Below, in pieces: positions 6,821 through 13,051 of a DNA stretch of 14,221 bases. Origin of the DNA: JAVBLK01 sp031553565. GTDB lineage: Bacteria > Bacillota > Clostridia > Christensenellales > DUVY01. Numbering within the stretch: the stretch's first letter is position 1; each line of letters starts with the position of its first letter. Below the pieces are notes generated by a model. The model was given only the letters and a program-made list of their open reading frames with translations, was not told the DNA's origin and did no database searches. The translations under genes and the position numbers were made by a program. The stretch is from assembly GCA_031553565.1 (NCBI GenBank), contig JAVBLK010000034.1:1-14221 (forward strand). Direction: 5' to 3'.

Positions 6821-7210
6821 CTATTTTTTCTTTTCTAAAATGCTCTTTATTTTTTCCACGGATTCGGCGCTTATCACGTGCTCGATGGCGCAGGCGTCCG
6901 ATTCCGCAACGGCCTTATCCACGCCGACCACGGTTTCAAAAAACCTTGTCAGCACCTCGTGCCGGCCGTAAATATCCTCGGCGTACTTTCTGCCCGCATC
7001 GGTAAGAGTCACCGCGCCGTACTTCGCCTGCGTCAGATAGCCCCTGTCGGACAACGTGTGCATAGAGATATGTACAGAGGACTTCGCCACTCTCATCTCC
7101 CCGGCGATATCCGTGACCCGCGCCTCGCCGTTTGCCTTTGACAGCAGCAGGATAGTCTCCAGATACATTTCCATATTGGGGCTGACCTTGTTATTATCCT
7201 TCTCCAACAT
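6821..7210 (-). CDS. DtxR/MntR-family metal-dependent repressor, iron-type ligands
   Basis: 129 residues: an N-terminal winged helix (about 10-70, with TDIAGEMRVAKSSVHISMHTL as helix-turn-helix) and a dimerisation/metal domain (about 75-129). It lacks the C-terminal SH3-like domain, so it has the size of MntR. Aligned by eye, however, the metal residues are those of DtxR/IdeR: Met15 where DtxR has Met10 and MntR has Asp8, then Cys107, Glu110 and His111 (DACAIEH) matching DtxR Cys102, Glu105 and His106. His84 corresponds to DtxR His79. The gene is next to feoB and is therefore probably an Fe2+-activated repressor of the feo genes. An AAGG lies about 7 nt before the ATG. Confidence 0.9.
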   Translation of the reverse strand: MLEKDNNKVSPNMEMYLETILLLSKANGEARVTDIAGEMRVAKSSVHISMHTLSDRGYLTQAKYGAVTLTDAGRKYAEDIYGRHEVLTRFFETVVGVDKAVAESDACAIEHVISAESVEKIKSILEKKK

Positions 7211-7234
7211 ATACCGCCTTGCAGATTTTATGTA

Positions 7235-7243
7235 ATTATATCA
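7235..7243 (-). promoter_or_regulatory. Extended -10 promoter of the DtxR-family gene
   Basis: TGATATAAT on the minus strand, without a clear -35. The leader would be about 18 nt, just enough to include the AAGG ribosome-binding site. No palindrome like those before feoA2 was seen here, so autoregulation is not evident. Confidence 0.55.
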
Positions 7244-7356
7244 TACAAACGCCATTTTACTAACTTCTTTCCTCACAGCCCGACGGAGTCCCATCCATAC
7301 ACTCCGCAGAAATGCCGTGCGCAGCACCCGGCGCGGTTCCCCACTATTTTGCTAAA

Positions 7357-7451
7357 GGATGGCAGTGGCGGCGGGTATATCAGGCGGCCTTGTAGCGGCT
7401 TACCTGACGGGCTTTTTTCGCCGCCGTTTATATCCGCCGCCACTGCCATCC
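7357..7451 (-). other. Long GC-rich inverted repeat downstream of feoB
   Basis: GGATGGCAGTGGCGGCGG at 7357-7374 is the perfect reverse complement of the right arm ending at 7451. With one skipped base the pairing continues into TATAT/ATATA. The roughly 50-nt interior can form a smaller CAGG/CCTG hairpin. It begins about 24 nt after the feoB stop, so a terminator or mRNA-end-stabilising role is likely, but only TTT follows the stem. A further CCATCC at 7292-7297 could compete for the left arm. No coding sequence was recognised in 7244-7474. Confidence 0.7.
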
Positions 7452-7474
7452 ATCCCTATTCCATATCCGCGTTA

Positions 7475-9709
7475 TTATTTACAGCCGCGCCCCGTATCAC
7501 ACCCGTCGCAGCCCGCGCAGGGATTCCCGGCCGCTGCCGCCTTCTTCTTTTTCCTTAACGATCTTACGATAATGAACGCAACAAACGCAACCGCCGCGGC
7601 CGCGACAATGATCTCCAGTGCGCCGGCGCTGCCGGAAAACAGCGACCCGATCTGATATACCAGGAGGCACACGACGTACGCCGTCAGCATCCAGAAGCCG
7701 ATCGTGATCCACAGCCATTTGCGGCTCTTAAGCTCTGACCTTGCAGTCGCGACCGCCGCCATACAGGGTATGCACAGCAGGTTGAACAGCATAAACGAGA
7801 ACGCGGCAAGCGGCGTAAAGCCCAATATAAGCGCTTCCTCGGTGCCGCCGTAAAGCACTGCCATTGTCGAGACAACTCCCTCCTTTGCGATAAGGCCGGT
7901 AAAGATCGATACGACCGCCTTCCACCCCTCGGAGCCGTCCGCAAAGCCCAGCGGTATAAAGATATAGTGCAGCGCCTTGCCTATCGACGCCAGCATCGTA
8001 TTATCGCTGCCCAATTCGACGTATTCAAACCTGAACGTAAAGCTGGACAGAAACCAGATCACTATCGTGGACGCGGCGATTATGGTCGTCGCACGGATAA
8101 TAAAGCCCTTCGCCTTGTCCCAAAGATGTATCATAAAGCTTTTTATCTGCGGCAGCCGGTAGGACGGCATCTCCATAATAAAGTGCGACGCTCCGCCCTT
8201 CAGCAATGTATTTTTCAAAATAAGCGCGGCAAGGATCGCTATCAGGATCCCGCTCAAATACACCGCGAAAACCATGATGTCGGCGGACGCGGGGAACACA
8301 GCCGCGGTTATAGCCGCCCAAATAGGCATCTTTGCCCCGCAAGAGAAAAACGGCATAAGCATTATGGTCAGTTTTTTCTCTTTCTCGCTCTCTAACGTAC
8401 GCGTGCCCATCATCGCGGGGACCGAGCAGCCGAAGCCCATCAGCATGGGGATGAACGCCCTGCCGGAGAGGCCGAAACGGCGCAGCGCCCTGTCCATAAT
8501 AAACGCGACCCGCGCCATATATCCCGTGTCCTCCATGAACGCCAGGAATACGAACAGCAATACTATCTGCGGCAGGAAGGTCAGGACGGAGCTGACGCCG
8601 CTGTAAACGCCGTCTATTATAAGGCCGTGGACCCAGCCGCCCTCGGCCGCGCCAAGCACGCCCATAAGGCCGGACAGCAGCCCGCCTATCCACTCAAGGA
8701 AAAGCTCGACCAGCATTTGCAGGAATACGCCCGGCGAAGGGATCCCGTTCAGCTCGCCCAAAAACGACGGTATTGTGCCGACCGCGCCCAGCTGGTTCAG
8801 GAACAGGAAGTCGCTGGAAAAAGTGAGATGGAACGCCGCAAACATAAACAGCAAAAACAGCGGTATGCCCCAAATACGGTGAGTCAGCACCTTGTCTATC
8901 TTCTCGGTGCGGGAAAGCTTGCCTTTTTCCTTCTGCGCCTTTACGATAGCATCCTTAAGGTTTTGGGTTATGTATTGATACCTGATATCGGCGATCTCGG
9001 CCTCGTAATCGGTCTCCTGCCCCTCGACGGTATATGATTGCTTTATGTCCGCCACTTCGCCGCTGAAGGCCGCGCTGTGCTTTATCTCCAGCTCGTCGCC
9101 CTCTAAAAGCTTTGTCGCATGAAAGACCGGGTGCTCGACCTGATGCCTTTTCACAAGATCAAGCAGCTTGTTGTACTGCTTTCCGATGGGCGAGCCGTCC
9201 AAGACCGAGGTCCCGTCGCGCGGCAGTTTCGCCCTTAAGTACGCAACGTCCATAAGCGTTTTGATGTTCTCGTTCCGCAGCGCGCTGATAGGCACGATCG
9301 GGACTCCCAGCGACTTTTCCAACGCGCCGGTATCGATCGTAGTCCCCTCCTTGTTTATTACGTCCATCATGTTGATAGCGATAACGACGGGGATGCCGAT
9401 CTCCAGGATCTGCGTAGTAAGGTAAAGGTTGCGCTCTAGATTAGTCGCGTCCACAATATTGATTATCAGGTCCGGCTTGCCCTCTATCAAAAAGTTGCGG
9501 CTGACGACCTCCTCGGGCGTATACGGCGACAGCGAGTATATCCCCGGCAGGTCGATGATACCGACCGCTTCGGGCAGCTTCTTATATTTGCCCTCTTTCT
9601 TCTCCACAGTAACGCCCGGCCAGTTGCCGACATGCGCGGTGCTTCCCGTCAAATTATTGAACAGCGTAGTCTTGCCGCTGTTCGGATTCCCTGCCAATGC
9701 AAATTTCAT
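7475..9709 (-). CDS. feoB: Ferrous iron transporter FeoB with Cys-rich C-terminal tail
   Basis: 744 residues. The N-terminal G domain has G1 GNPNSGKT (7-14), G3 DLPG (53-56), G4 NMMD (113-116) and a G5-like SAL (142-144). A linker GDI-type region (about 175-265) leads to a multi-pass membrane domain (about 280-715) that includes the FeoB gate stretches LPQIVLLFVFLAFMEDTGYMAR and GFGCSVPAMMGTRTL. The protein imports Fe2+ across the cytoplasmic membrane. The last part is a separate-looking membrane helix (about 690-715), a KKKK stretch and a CxxCxxCxxxxxC tail (Cys731, 734, 737, 743), resembling the small FeoB-associated Cys-rich membrane protein. The start is 6 nt after the feoA stop and its AAGGA lies at the feoA stop codon. 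Confidence 0.97.
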   Translation of the reverse strand: MKFALAGNPNSGKTTLFNNLTGSTAHVGNWPGVTVEKKEGKYKKLPEAVGIIDLPGIYSLSPYTPEEVVSRNFLIEGKPDLIINIVDATNLERNLYLTTQILEIGIPVVIAINMMDVINKEGTTIDTGALEKSLGVPIVPISALRNENIKTLMDVAYLRAKLPRDGTSVLDGSPIGKQYNKLLDLVKRHQVEHPVFHATKLLEGDELEIKHSAAFSGEVADIKQSYTVEGQETDYEAEIADIRYQYITQNLKDAIVKAQKEKGKLSRTEKIDKVLTHRIWGIPLFLLFMFAAFHLTFSSDFLFLNQLGAVGTIPSFLGELNGIPSPGVFLQMLVELFLEWIGGLLSGLMGVLGAAEGGWVHGLIIDGVYSGVSSVLTFLPQIVLLFVFLAFMEDTGYMARVAFIMDRALRRFGLSGRAFIPMLMGFGCSVPAMMGTRTLESEKEKKLTIMLMPFFSCGAKMPIWAAITAAVFPASADIMVFAVYLSGILIAILAALILKNTLLKGGASHFIMEMPSYRLPQIKSFMIHLWDKAKGFIIRATTIIAASTIVIWFLSSFTFRFEYVELGSDNTMLASIGKALHYIFIPLGFADGSEGWKAVVSIFTGLIAKEGVVSTMAVLYGGTEEALILGFTPLAAFSFMLFNLLCIPCMAAVATARSELKSRKWLWITIGFWMLTAYVVCLLVYQIGSLFSGSAGALEIIVAAAAVAFVAFIIVRSLRKKKKAAAAGNPCAGCDGCDTGRGCK

Positions 9710-9715
9710 ATAACC

Positions 9716-9943
9716 CTATCCTTCTATTATTTCAATGCTTTCGGCTTCCGCTTTACGTATCGACAATTCATATCCGCGCACGGTGCACTCCATCGGATCG
9801 CCGAAAGGCGCGACCTTCCTGACCGCCACCTCGGTGCCCGGCGTAAGCCCCATATCGAAAATCCGCCGCTTCAGTCCGCCCGCAGCCGTGATCTTTTGTA
9901 CAACGCCCTTCTCGCCGGGCTTTAAATCCTTCAACAGTTTCAT
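9716..9943 (-). CDS. feoA: FeoA, ferrous iron transport accessory protein
   Basis: 75 residues, a complete SH3-like FeoA domain. LKPGEKGVVQKI forms the first strands, RRIFDMGLTPGTEVAVRKVAPFGDPMECTVRGYELSIRKAEAESI the rest; the MGLTPG and APFGDP motifs are diagnostic. It is thought to contact FeoB on the cytoplasmic side and support transport. feoB starts 6 nt downstream, so the two form an operon. An AAAGGA lies about 12 nt before the ATG. No strong promoter was seen directly upstream; transcription may come from the feoA2 promoter through the hairpin and repeat copy 3. Confidence 0.95.
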   Translation of the reverse strand: MKLLKDLKPGEKGVVQKITAAGGLKRRIFDMGLTPGTEVAVRKVAPFGDPMECTVRGYELSIRKAEAESIEIIEG

Positions 9944-10060
9944 AAATAACAGCTATCCTTTAAAAAAAATTCCCAAAAAGTTTTCTACCTTAAAAATAAT
10001 CCGGCTTTTCAGGGTTTCCTATGATATGGACTCTTACAGTAGTTCGCGCCGGTTTTTTAA

Positions 10061-10219
10061 GGAAACGATGAATAAATGAGGTTAATTTAGAGCAAGTATT
10101 TTTCAGTATGAAAACGGCTTGTTTTTGCAGCAAATAGTAGAACTATTTGTGAATGAAAGAAGACGTTTTCAGACGGAAAAGACGCCGCTATAAATTTTGC
10201 CGAATTATTCAGCGTTTCC
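10061..10219 (+). repeat. Dispersed palindromic repeat, copy 3
   Basis: 159 bp from GGAAACGATGAATAAATGA to TTATTCAGCGTTTCC. The terminal inverted repeat is about 16 bp with one mismatch. TTAA lies directly outside both ends (10057-10060 and 10220-10223), as expected for a 4-bp target duplication. The centre is CAAATAGT, AGA, ACTATTTG. Blocks TGAAAACG/CGTTTTCA and AATTTA/TAAATT pair at intermediate distances, so nearly the whole element folds on itself. It sits between feoA2 and feoA. Confidence 0.92.
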
Positions 10220-10274
10220 TTAACCTGAAAAAAATCGCACTTGGCGCGAAGCCCTCTCCCGCGGCGGCGGAGAT

Positions 10275-10371
10275 GGGGCGTCAGCCGGGCAGCAGTTTAA
10301 AAATCCGCGACAGAGCTGTACCGGCGTACGCGGAGGAGCGGATTTTTAAATCGCAGCCCGGATCACGCCCC
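10275..10371 (-). other. Long hairpin just downstream of feoA2
   Basis: Arms pair in three blocks: GGGGCGT/ACGCCCC, CCGGGC/GCCCGG and TTTAAAAATCCGC/GCGGATTTTTAAA, with small symmetric internal mismatches of 3 and 5 nt and a 29-nt loop. A weaker GGCGGC/GCCGCC pairing extends the stem outward to about 10262-10383. It starts right after the feoA2 stop, so it may terminate or attenuate transcription between feoA2 and feoAB or protect an mRNA end. No T-tract follows directly. Together with copy 3 it fills the 441-nt gap between the two feoA genes. Confidence 0.75.
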
Positions 10372-10384
10372 GTATACGCCGCCA

Positions 10385-10603
10385 CTACTCGACGTAGATT
10401 CGTTGAGCCAACTCCCTGTTCAACGCCACATTCCCGTCCTTGACCTTGATGATAAGGTTGCCTCCGTTGCCTGAAAGCGGCGTTATTTCCTGCCCGGCAA
10501 ATATGCCCCTGTCCTCTAAGTGATGCCTGAGTTTGTCGTCGGCGACCGACGTCTTGACTATTTTCGTGTTCCGCCCCAACGGAGCGATCGTAAGAGGAAG
10601 CAT
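10385..10603 (-). CDS. feoA: Second FeoA-domain protein
   Basis: 72 residues of the FeoA family, clearly different from the one at 9716. It has an LGRNTKIVKT start, a LRHHLEDRGIFAGQEITPLSGNGGNLIIKVKDGNVALNRELAQRI core and no APFGDP motif. Clostridia often encode two or more FeoA proteins, one of this GNGGN type. Its role is probably FeoB assistance, but a separate regulatory role cannot be excluded. AAGGAG is about 8 nt before the ATG. It is first behind the strongest promoter in the window and behind two operator-like palindromes, which suggests tight iron control. Confidence 0.9.
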   Translation of the reverse strand: MLPLTIAPLGRNTKIVKTSVADDKLRHHLEDRGIFAGQEITPLSGNGGNLIIKVKDGNVALNRELAQRIYVE

Positions 10604-10616
10604 ATTTTTTTCTCCT

Positions 10617-10642
10617 TATATGTTAGTGCAGACTAACATATA
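10617..10642 (-). promoter_or_regulatory. Operator-like palindrome 1 in the feoA2 leader
   Basis: Perfect inverted repeat with 11-bp arms (TATATGTTAGT and its complement) around a 4-nt centre. It ends next to the AAGGAG of feoA2, so a bound repressor, or the same sequence folded in RNA, would cover the ribosome-binding region. Its core GTTAG-N6-CTAAC is shared with palindrome 2 and recalls the TTAG/CTAA halves of DtxR-family sites, although with wider spacing. Confidence 0.75.
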
Positions 10643-10652
10643 CCCTGAAAAC

Positions 10653-10673
10653 AAACTGCCATACAAGCAGTTT
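10653..10673 (-). other. Small hairpin between the two operators
   Basis: AAACTGC pairs with GCAGTTT around a 7-nt loop. It lies in the predicted 5' leader of feoA2, between the palindromes. No riboswitch class was recognised. It may be a spacer structure or part of leader folding. Confidence 0.35.
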
Positions 10674-10691
10674 TGTTAGTTACAGCTAACA
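10674..10691 (-). promoter_or_regulatory. Operator-like palindrome 2 over the feoA2 transcription start
   Basis: TGTTAG and CTAACA separated by 6 nt. It touches the -10 box, and its centre is at the expected transcription start (about 10684). Its centre is 53 bp from that of palindrome 1, close to five helical turns, so two repressor dimers could bind the same face of the DNA. Confidence 0.75.
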
Positions 10692-10719
10692 TTATATACC
10701 TGACCAATATATCTGTCAA
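10691..10719 (-). promoter_or_regulatory. Consensus sigma-A promoter of feoA2
   Basis: On the minus strand TTGACA (10714-10719), a 17-nt spacer and TATAAT (10691-10696): both hexamers are perfect. This is the only full consensus promoter in the window, which fits a strong promoter normally held shut by a repressor. Confidence 0.9.
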
Positions 10720-10769
10720 CGGTTTGACACATGTTTTTCAAAATCTTTTATGCCGCCGCCATACCGCCA

Positions 10770-11510
10770 TTACGCCATCGACAGCAGCCGGCATTCAAAA
10801 ACCGATTCGGCCAGGATCTTGCAGATATTCAGCGCCTCCTCCACCCCCGCAGCGTCCAATATCAGTGTGTTCAGCCTGTCGGTGTCGCAATTCCCCGCCG
10901 CCGCCATTATGCCGCAGCAAAGCGCGCTTACCGGCACGGAGTTGTAGCCCGCGCACCTCTTGCAGGCGGCGCCGCCCGCACTTATGTCGAAGGCGCGCGC
11001 GCCGTAAAACGCGCCGCCGCATATGCCGCATTTTTCAGTCTTGACCTTAAAGCCGCATAAGCCAAGCAGTTTTAACATAAAATTGAGAAGCGTCAGCCTG
11101 CACCTTTCGTAAGCTGACCCGCCCGCCGACGGCAGCTTTAAAAGCTCGTTCAAGGTCTTTAAGACCAGCACAAATATCTGCGGATTGCTTTCGGCCGCGG
11201 GCACCGCTTTATCAACCAGCTCCACCACCGCGGCGGCCGCCGCAAATTTATCGGGATCGGCGCACAGCGAAAAAAACGATTCCTCTACCGCGCAGCCGGT
11301 GACAACGGGAAGATCGCCGGAGCCGGTCAGCACATATTCCGAAAAGCAAAAGACCTGGGCGGGGATCTTCATTTTAGCCTTTGCCTTTTTGACGCCGCGC
11401 ATTACGGCGTTTATCTTGCCCTGCTCCAGCGTGTAGAGCCTTATTATCTTATCGTTATCCTTATAGTCGGAAGCCTTTAAGACTATCCCGCGCACCTTGA
11501 TTTCGGACAT
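10770..11510 (-). CDS. recO: DNA repair protein RecO
   Basis: 246 residues. The N-terminal OB-fold (about 1-80) begins VRGIVLKASDYKDNDKIIRLYT and continues ARMRGVKK-type, as in RecO: here GKINAVMRGVKKAKAK. The helical C-terminal domain carries a zinc-finger-like set, Cys161, Cys164, Cys183 and Cys186. RecO anneals single strands and, with RecR, loads RecA on SSB-coated DNA. All expected parts are present and the length is normal. It is monocistronic, with an extended -10 six nt from its ATG and no Shine-Dalgarno. No clear terminator was seen downstream; the feoA2 promoter begins about 50 nt beyond its end. Confidence 0.94.
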   Translation of the reverse strand: MSEIKVRGIVLKASDYKDNDKIIRLYTLEQGKINAVMRGVKKAKAKMKIPAQVFCFSEYVLTGSGDLPVVTGCAVEESFFSLCADPDKFAAAAAVVELVDKAVPAAESNPQIFVLVLKTLNELLKLPSAGGSAYERCRLTLLNFMLKLLGLCGFKVKTEKCGICGGAFYGARAFDISAGGAACKRCAGYNSVPVSALCCGIMAAAGNCDTDRLNTLILDAAGVEEALNICKILAESVFECRLLSMA

Positions 11511-11516
11511 ACTGTC

Positions 11517-11525
11517 ATTATAGCA
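11517..11525 (-). promoter_or_regulatory. Extended -10 promoter of recO, at the start codon
   Basis: TGCTATAAT on the minus strand with only 6 nt before the ATG, so the predicted first transcribed base is the A of the ATG or close to it. The T-tract of the upstream operon's terminator lies immediately before it, so recO needs this promoter. Confidence 0.65.
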
Positions 11526-11526
11526 T

Positions 11527-11561
11527 AAAAGCCGGCAAAACCTTTAGGTTCGGCCGGCCTT
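11527..11561 (-). terminator. Terminator of the pseudo-ABC operon
   Basis: GCCGGC (11531-11536 and 11553-11558) pairs, the stem continuing inward through GAACC/GGTTT to a short loop, and TTTT follows on the minus strand. It lies about 40 nt past the stop of the small membrane protein gene. The T-tract is short, so termination may be partial. Confidence 0.65.
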
Positions 11562-11599
11562 AATATACGTCTGCAAAAAAATACCACCTGGCCCGCGGA

Positions 11600-11977
11600 T
11601 CACATGACCGCCGTATACTTCACCTTGTGTTTGACGTACGCCGATGCGCACAGCGCAAGTATCAGCGTATTTATGCAAAACGCCGCCAGCGCGATACCCA
11701 GTACTGCCAATGTGAGTAAAAGGTCGGGCATACCGTACTTGATCCAAAAGTACGCCGCGGCGGCGCCCGTCAGGATAAGCAGCAGGACCAGCGATACAGC
11801 CGCGTATTTTGCCGCTTTCTTTGCCAAAGGCTTTACGGGGTTAAAGTCGAAATTCTGCGCCGCGATAAAGAACTTAACCTGCGTGTCGGTGTGGACGTTC
11901 AGCCTGATCTGCGCAGCGACAGAAAATAGCAGGAACACCGCCGTCGCGATTATTATCAAAACATAAAGATAATCCAT
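11600..11977 (-). CDS. Small membrane protein of unknown function, partner of the ABC-like protein
   Basis: 125 residues with three or four hydrophobic segments: about 4-24, 58-80 and 85-112, the last long enough for two passes. Between the first two lies a polar stretch (about 25-56) with VHTDTQVKFFIAAQNFDFNPVKPLAKK. No family was recognised. Its ATG shares a base with the stop codon of the ABC-like gene (TAATG), so the two are translationally coupled and probably work together. It is far smaller than ordinary ABC permease subunits and has no visible coupling-helix motif. Confidence 0.75.
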   Translation of the reverse strand: MDYLYVLIIIATAVFLLFSVAAQIRLNVHTDTQVKFFIAAQNFDFNPVKPLAKKAAKYAAVSLVLLLILTGAAAAYFWIKYGMPDLLLTLAVLGIALAAFCINTLILALCASAYVKHKVKYTAVM

Positions 11978-12807
11978 TATTTATTTACCGCCTTATTATA
12001 TACCGACGTCAGCGTCGGTTTTTTTATGCCGTTTATTTTCACGCCGTACCTGTCGCTGATCTCGCGGAATTTATCTGACAGCTCGGCATTGCTGCCCTCG
12101 CCCTTAATCGAGTACGCCTTCGGATCGCCTCCGCAAAGCTCCTTGGGCCGACCCTCCAAAACGAGCGAGCCGCGGGACAGTATGCCGACTTTATCGATAC
12201 TTGCGCCGCACATCCTGGGGTCGGCAAGGTTCAGGATGACCGCCTTGTTTTTCAGCTTCAGCCCGAAAACCAGCTTGTCCAGCGTCTCGCGGTTGATCTT
12301 GTTGAACGGCAGCTTGTCCGCGTTTATTATGACCAGCGGCGGATCGTTGAACATCGAGAACGCCACGCACAGATTCAAGTATTCCGCGTCAGTCAGCTTG
12401 CTTATCACAACGTCCGCACGGCGCATAAGGGCGGCGACTTCCAAAAGATAGTTCACGCGCGCGGCCTTTGCGCCCTTTGCCATCCTTACCCCGCTGCAGC
12501 CGTACTCGAGATATTCGCGGCAGGTCATAAACGAGAACAGCCTGTTGGTGTCGAAGGTGTACGCCGCCGCGGCCGATACCGGCAGGCCGCACAGCCTGCT
12601 TTCGTCGTCAGCGATAGTTACGTCCTTCAGCCTTGCCGCCGCGATCCTCAGGATCAGCCGCTTGGCGCGTTCGTCCTCGCCAAGCAGCGCGTACGCGCCG
12701 CCGTAAGGCACCTCTATCCTGACGCTGTCGATCAGTTTTTCACCGCTCAACCGGGAGACCGTTATGCTGCCGGTATCGATCCCGGTTTTTTCTGTTTTTA
12801 CCGCCAT
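11977..12807 (-). CDS. Catalytically degenerate ABC-ATPase-like protein
   Basis: 276 residues with the outline of an ABC nucleotide-binding domain. ALLGEDERAKRL (40-51) stands where Walker A (LLGxNGAGKST) should be, RLFSFMTCREYLEYG (89-103) resembles the Q-loop/TVREnL region, KLTDAEYLNLCVAFSMFNDPPLVIINADKL (137-166) matches LSGGQ through Walker B, AVILNLADP (189-197) matches the H-loop, and VGILSRGSLVLEGRPKEL (207-224) is a typical ABC C-terminal stretch. Every catalytic element is altered: no Lys-Ser/Thr in Walker A, no SGGQ, Asn162-Ala163 for the Walker B Asp-Glu, and no H-loop His. It is thus probably not an ATPase and may be structural or regulatory. GGAGAG lies 7 nt before the ATG. Repeat copy 4 begins 40 nt upstream. 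Confidence 0.75.
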   Translation of the reverse strand: MAVKTEKTGIDTGSITVSRLSGEKLIDSVRIEVPYGGAYALLGEDERAKRLILRIAAARLKDVTIADDESRLCGLPVSAAAAYTFDTNRLFSFMTCREYLEYGCSGVRMAKGAKAARVNYLLEVAALMRRADVVISKLTDAEYLNLCVAFSMFNDPPLVIINADKLPFNKINRETLDKLVFGLKLKNKAVILNLADPRMCGASIDKVGILSRGSLVLEGRPKELCGGDPKAYSIKGEGSNAELSDKFREISDRYGVKINGIKKPTLTSVYNKAVNK

Positions 12808-12847
12808 TTGTTTTCTCTCCGCAATAATCCCGCGTTATTATGATAAA

Positions 12848-13007
12848 GGAACCGCTGAATAATTCGATATAATTTATAGCCGCGTCTTTTTAGCCTGAAA
12901 ATGCCTTCTTAACTTAGCAAATAGTTCTACTATTTGCTGCAAAAACAAGTCATTTTCCGGGCTAAAAAATACTTGCTCTAAATTAATCTCATTTATTCAT
13001 CGCTTCC
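12848..13007 (-). repeat. Dispersed palindromic repeat, copy 4 (inverted orientation)
   Basis: 160 bp, in the opposite orientation to copies 1-3. The ends are GGAACCGCTGAATAATTCG and TTTATTCATCGCTTCC. TAAA lies outside both ends (12844-12847 and 13008-13011). The central hairpin is CAAATAGT, TCT, ACTATTTG. It is very similar to copies 3 and 5. Its left end is 40 nt from the start of the ABC-like gene, so that gene's promoter is either within those 40 nt or partly in the element. Confidence 0.92.
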
Positions 13008-13051
13008 TAAATTTGTATAAGCATTATTGACGGCAGATTTATTTTTTATAC

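Noticed and set aside
8025..8693. 222-codon minus-strand frame, Arg-rich
   Set aside because: It lies fully inside feoB in another frame, has an improbable Arg/Gly/Pro composition and no motif; a shadow of feoB.
10604..10690. Riboswitch in the feoA2 leader
   Set aside because: The structure is explained by two operator palindromes and a small hairpin; no known riboswitch core was recognised.
12026..12451. 141-codon plus-strand frame opposite the ABC-like gene
   Set aside because: Ser/Pro/Leu-rich antisense shadow; the minus strand has a good ribosome-binding site and ABC-domain landmarks.
11977..12807. Ordinary ABC transporter ATPase
   Set aside because: Walker A, signature, Walker B and H-loop residues are all replaced, so normal ATPase activity is not supported.
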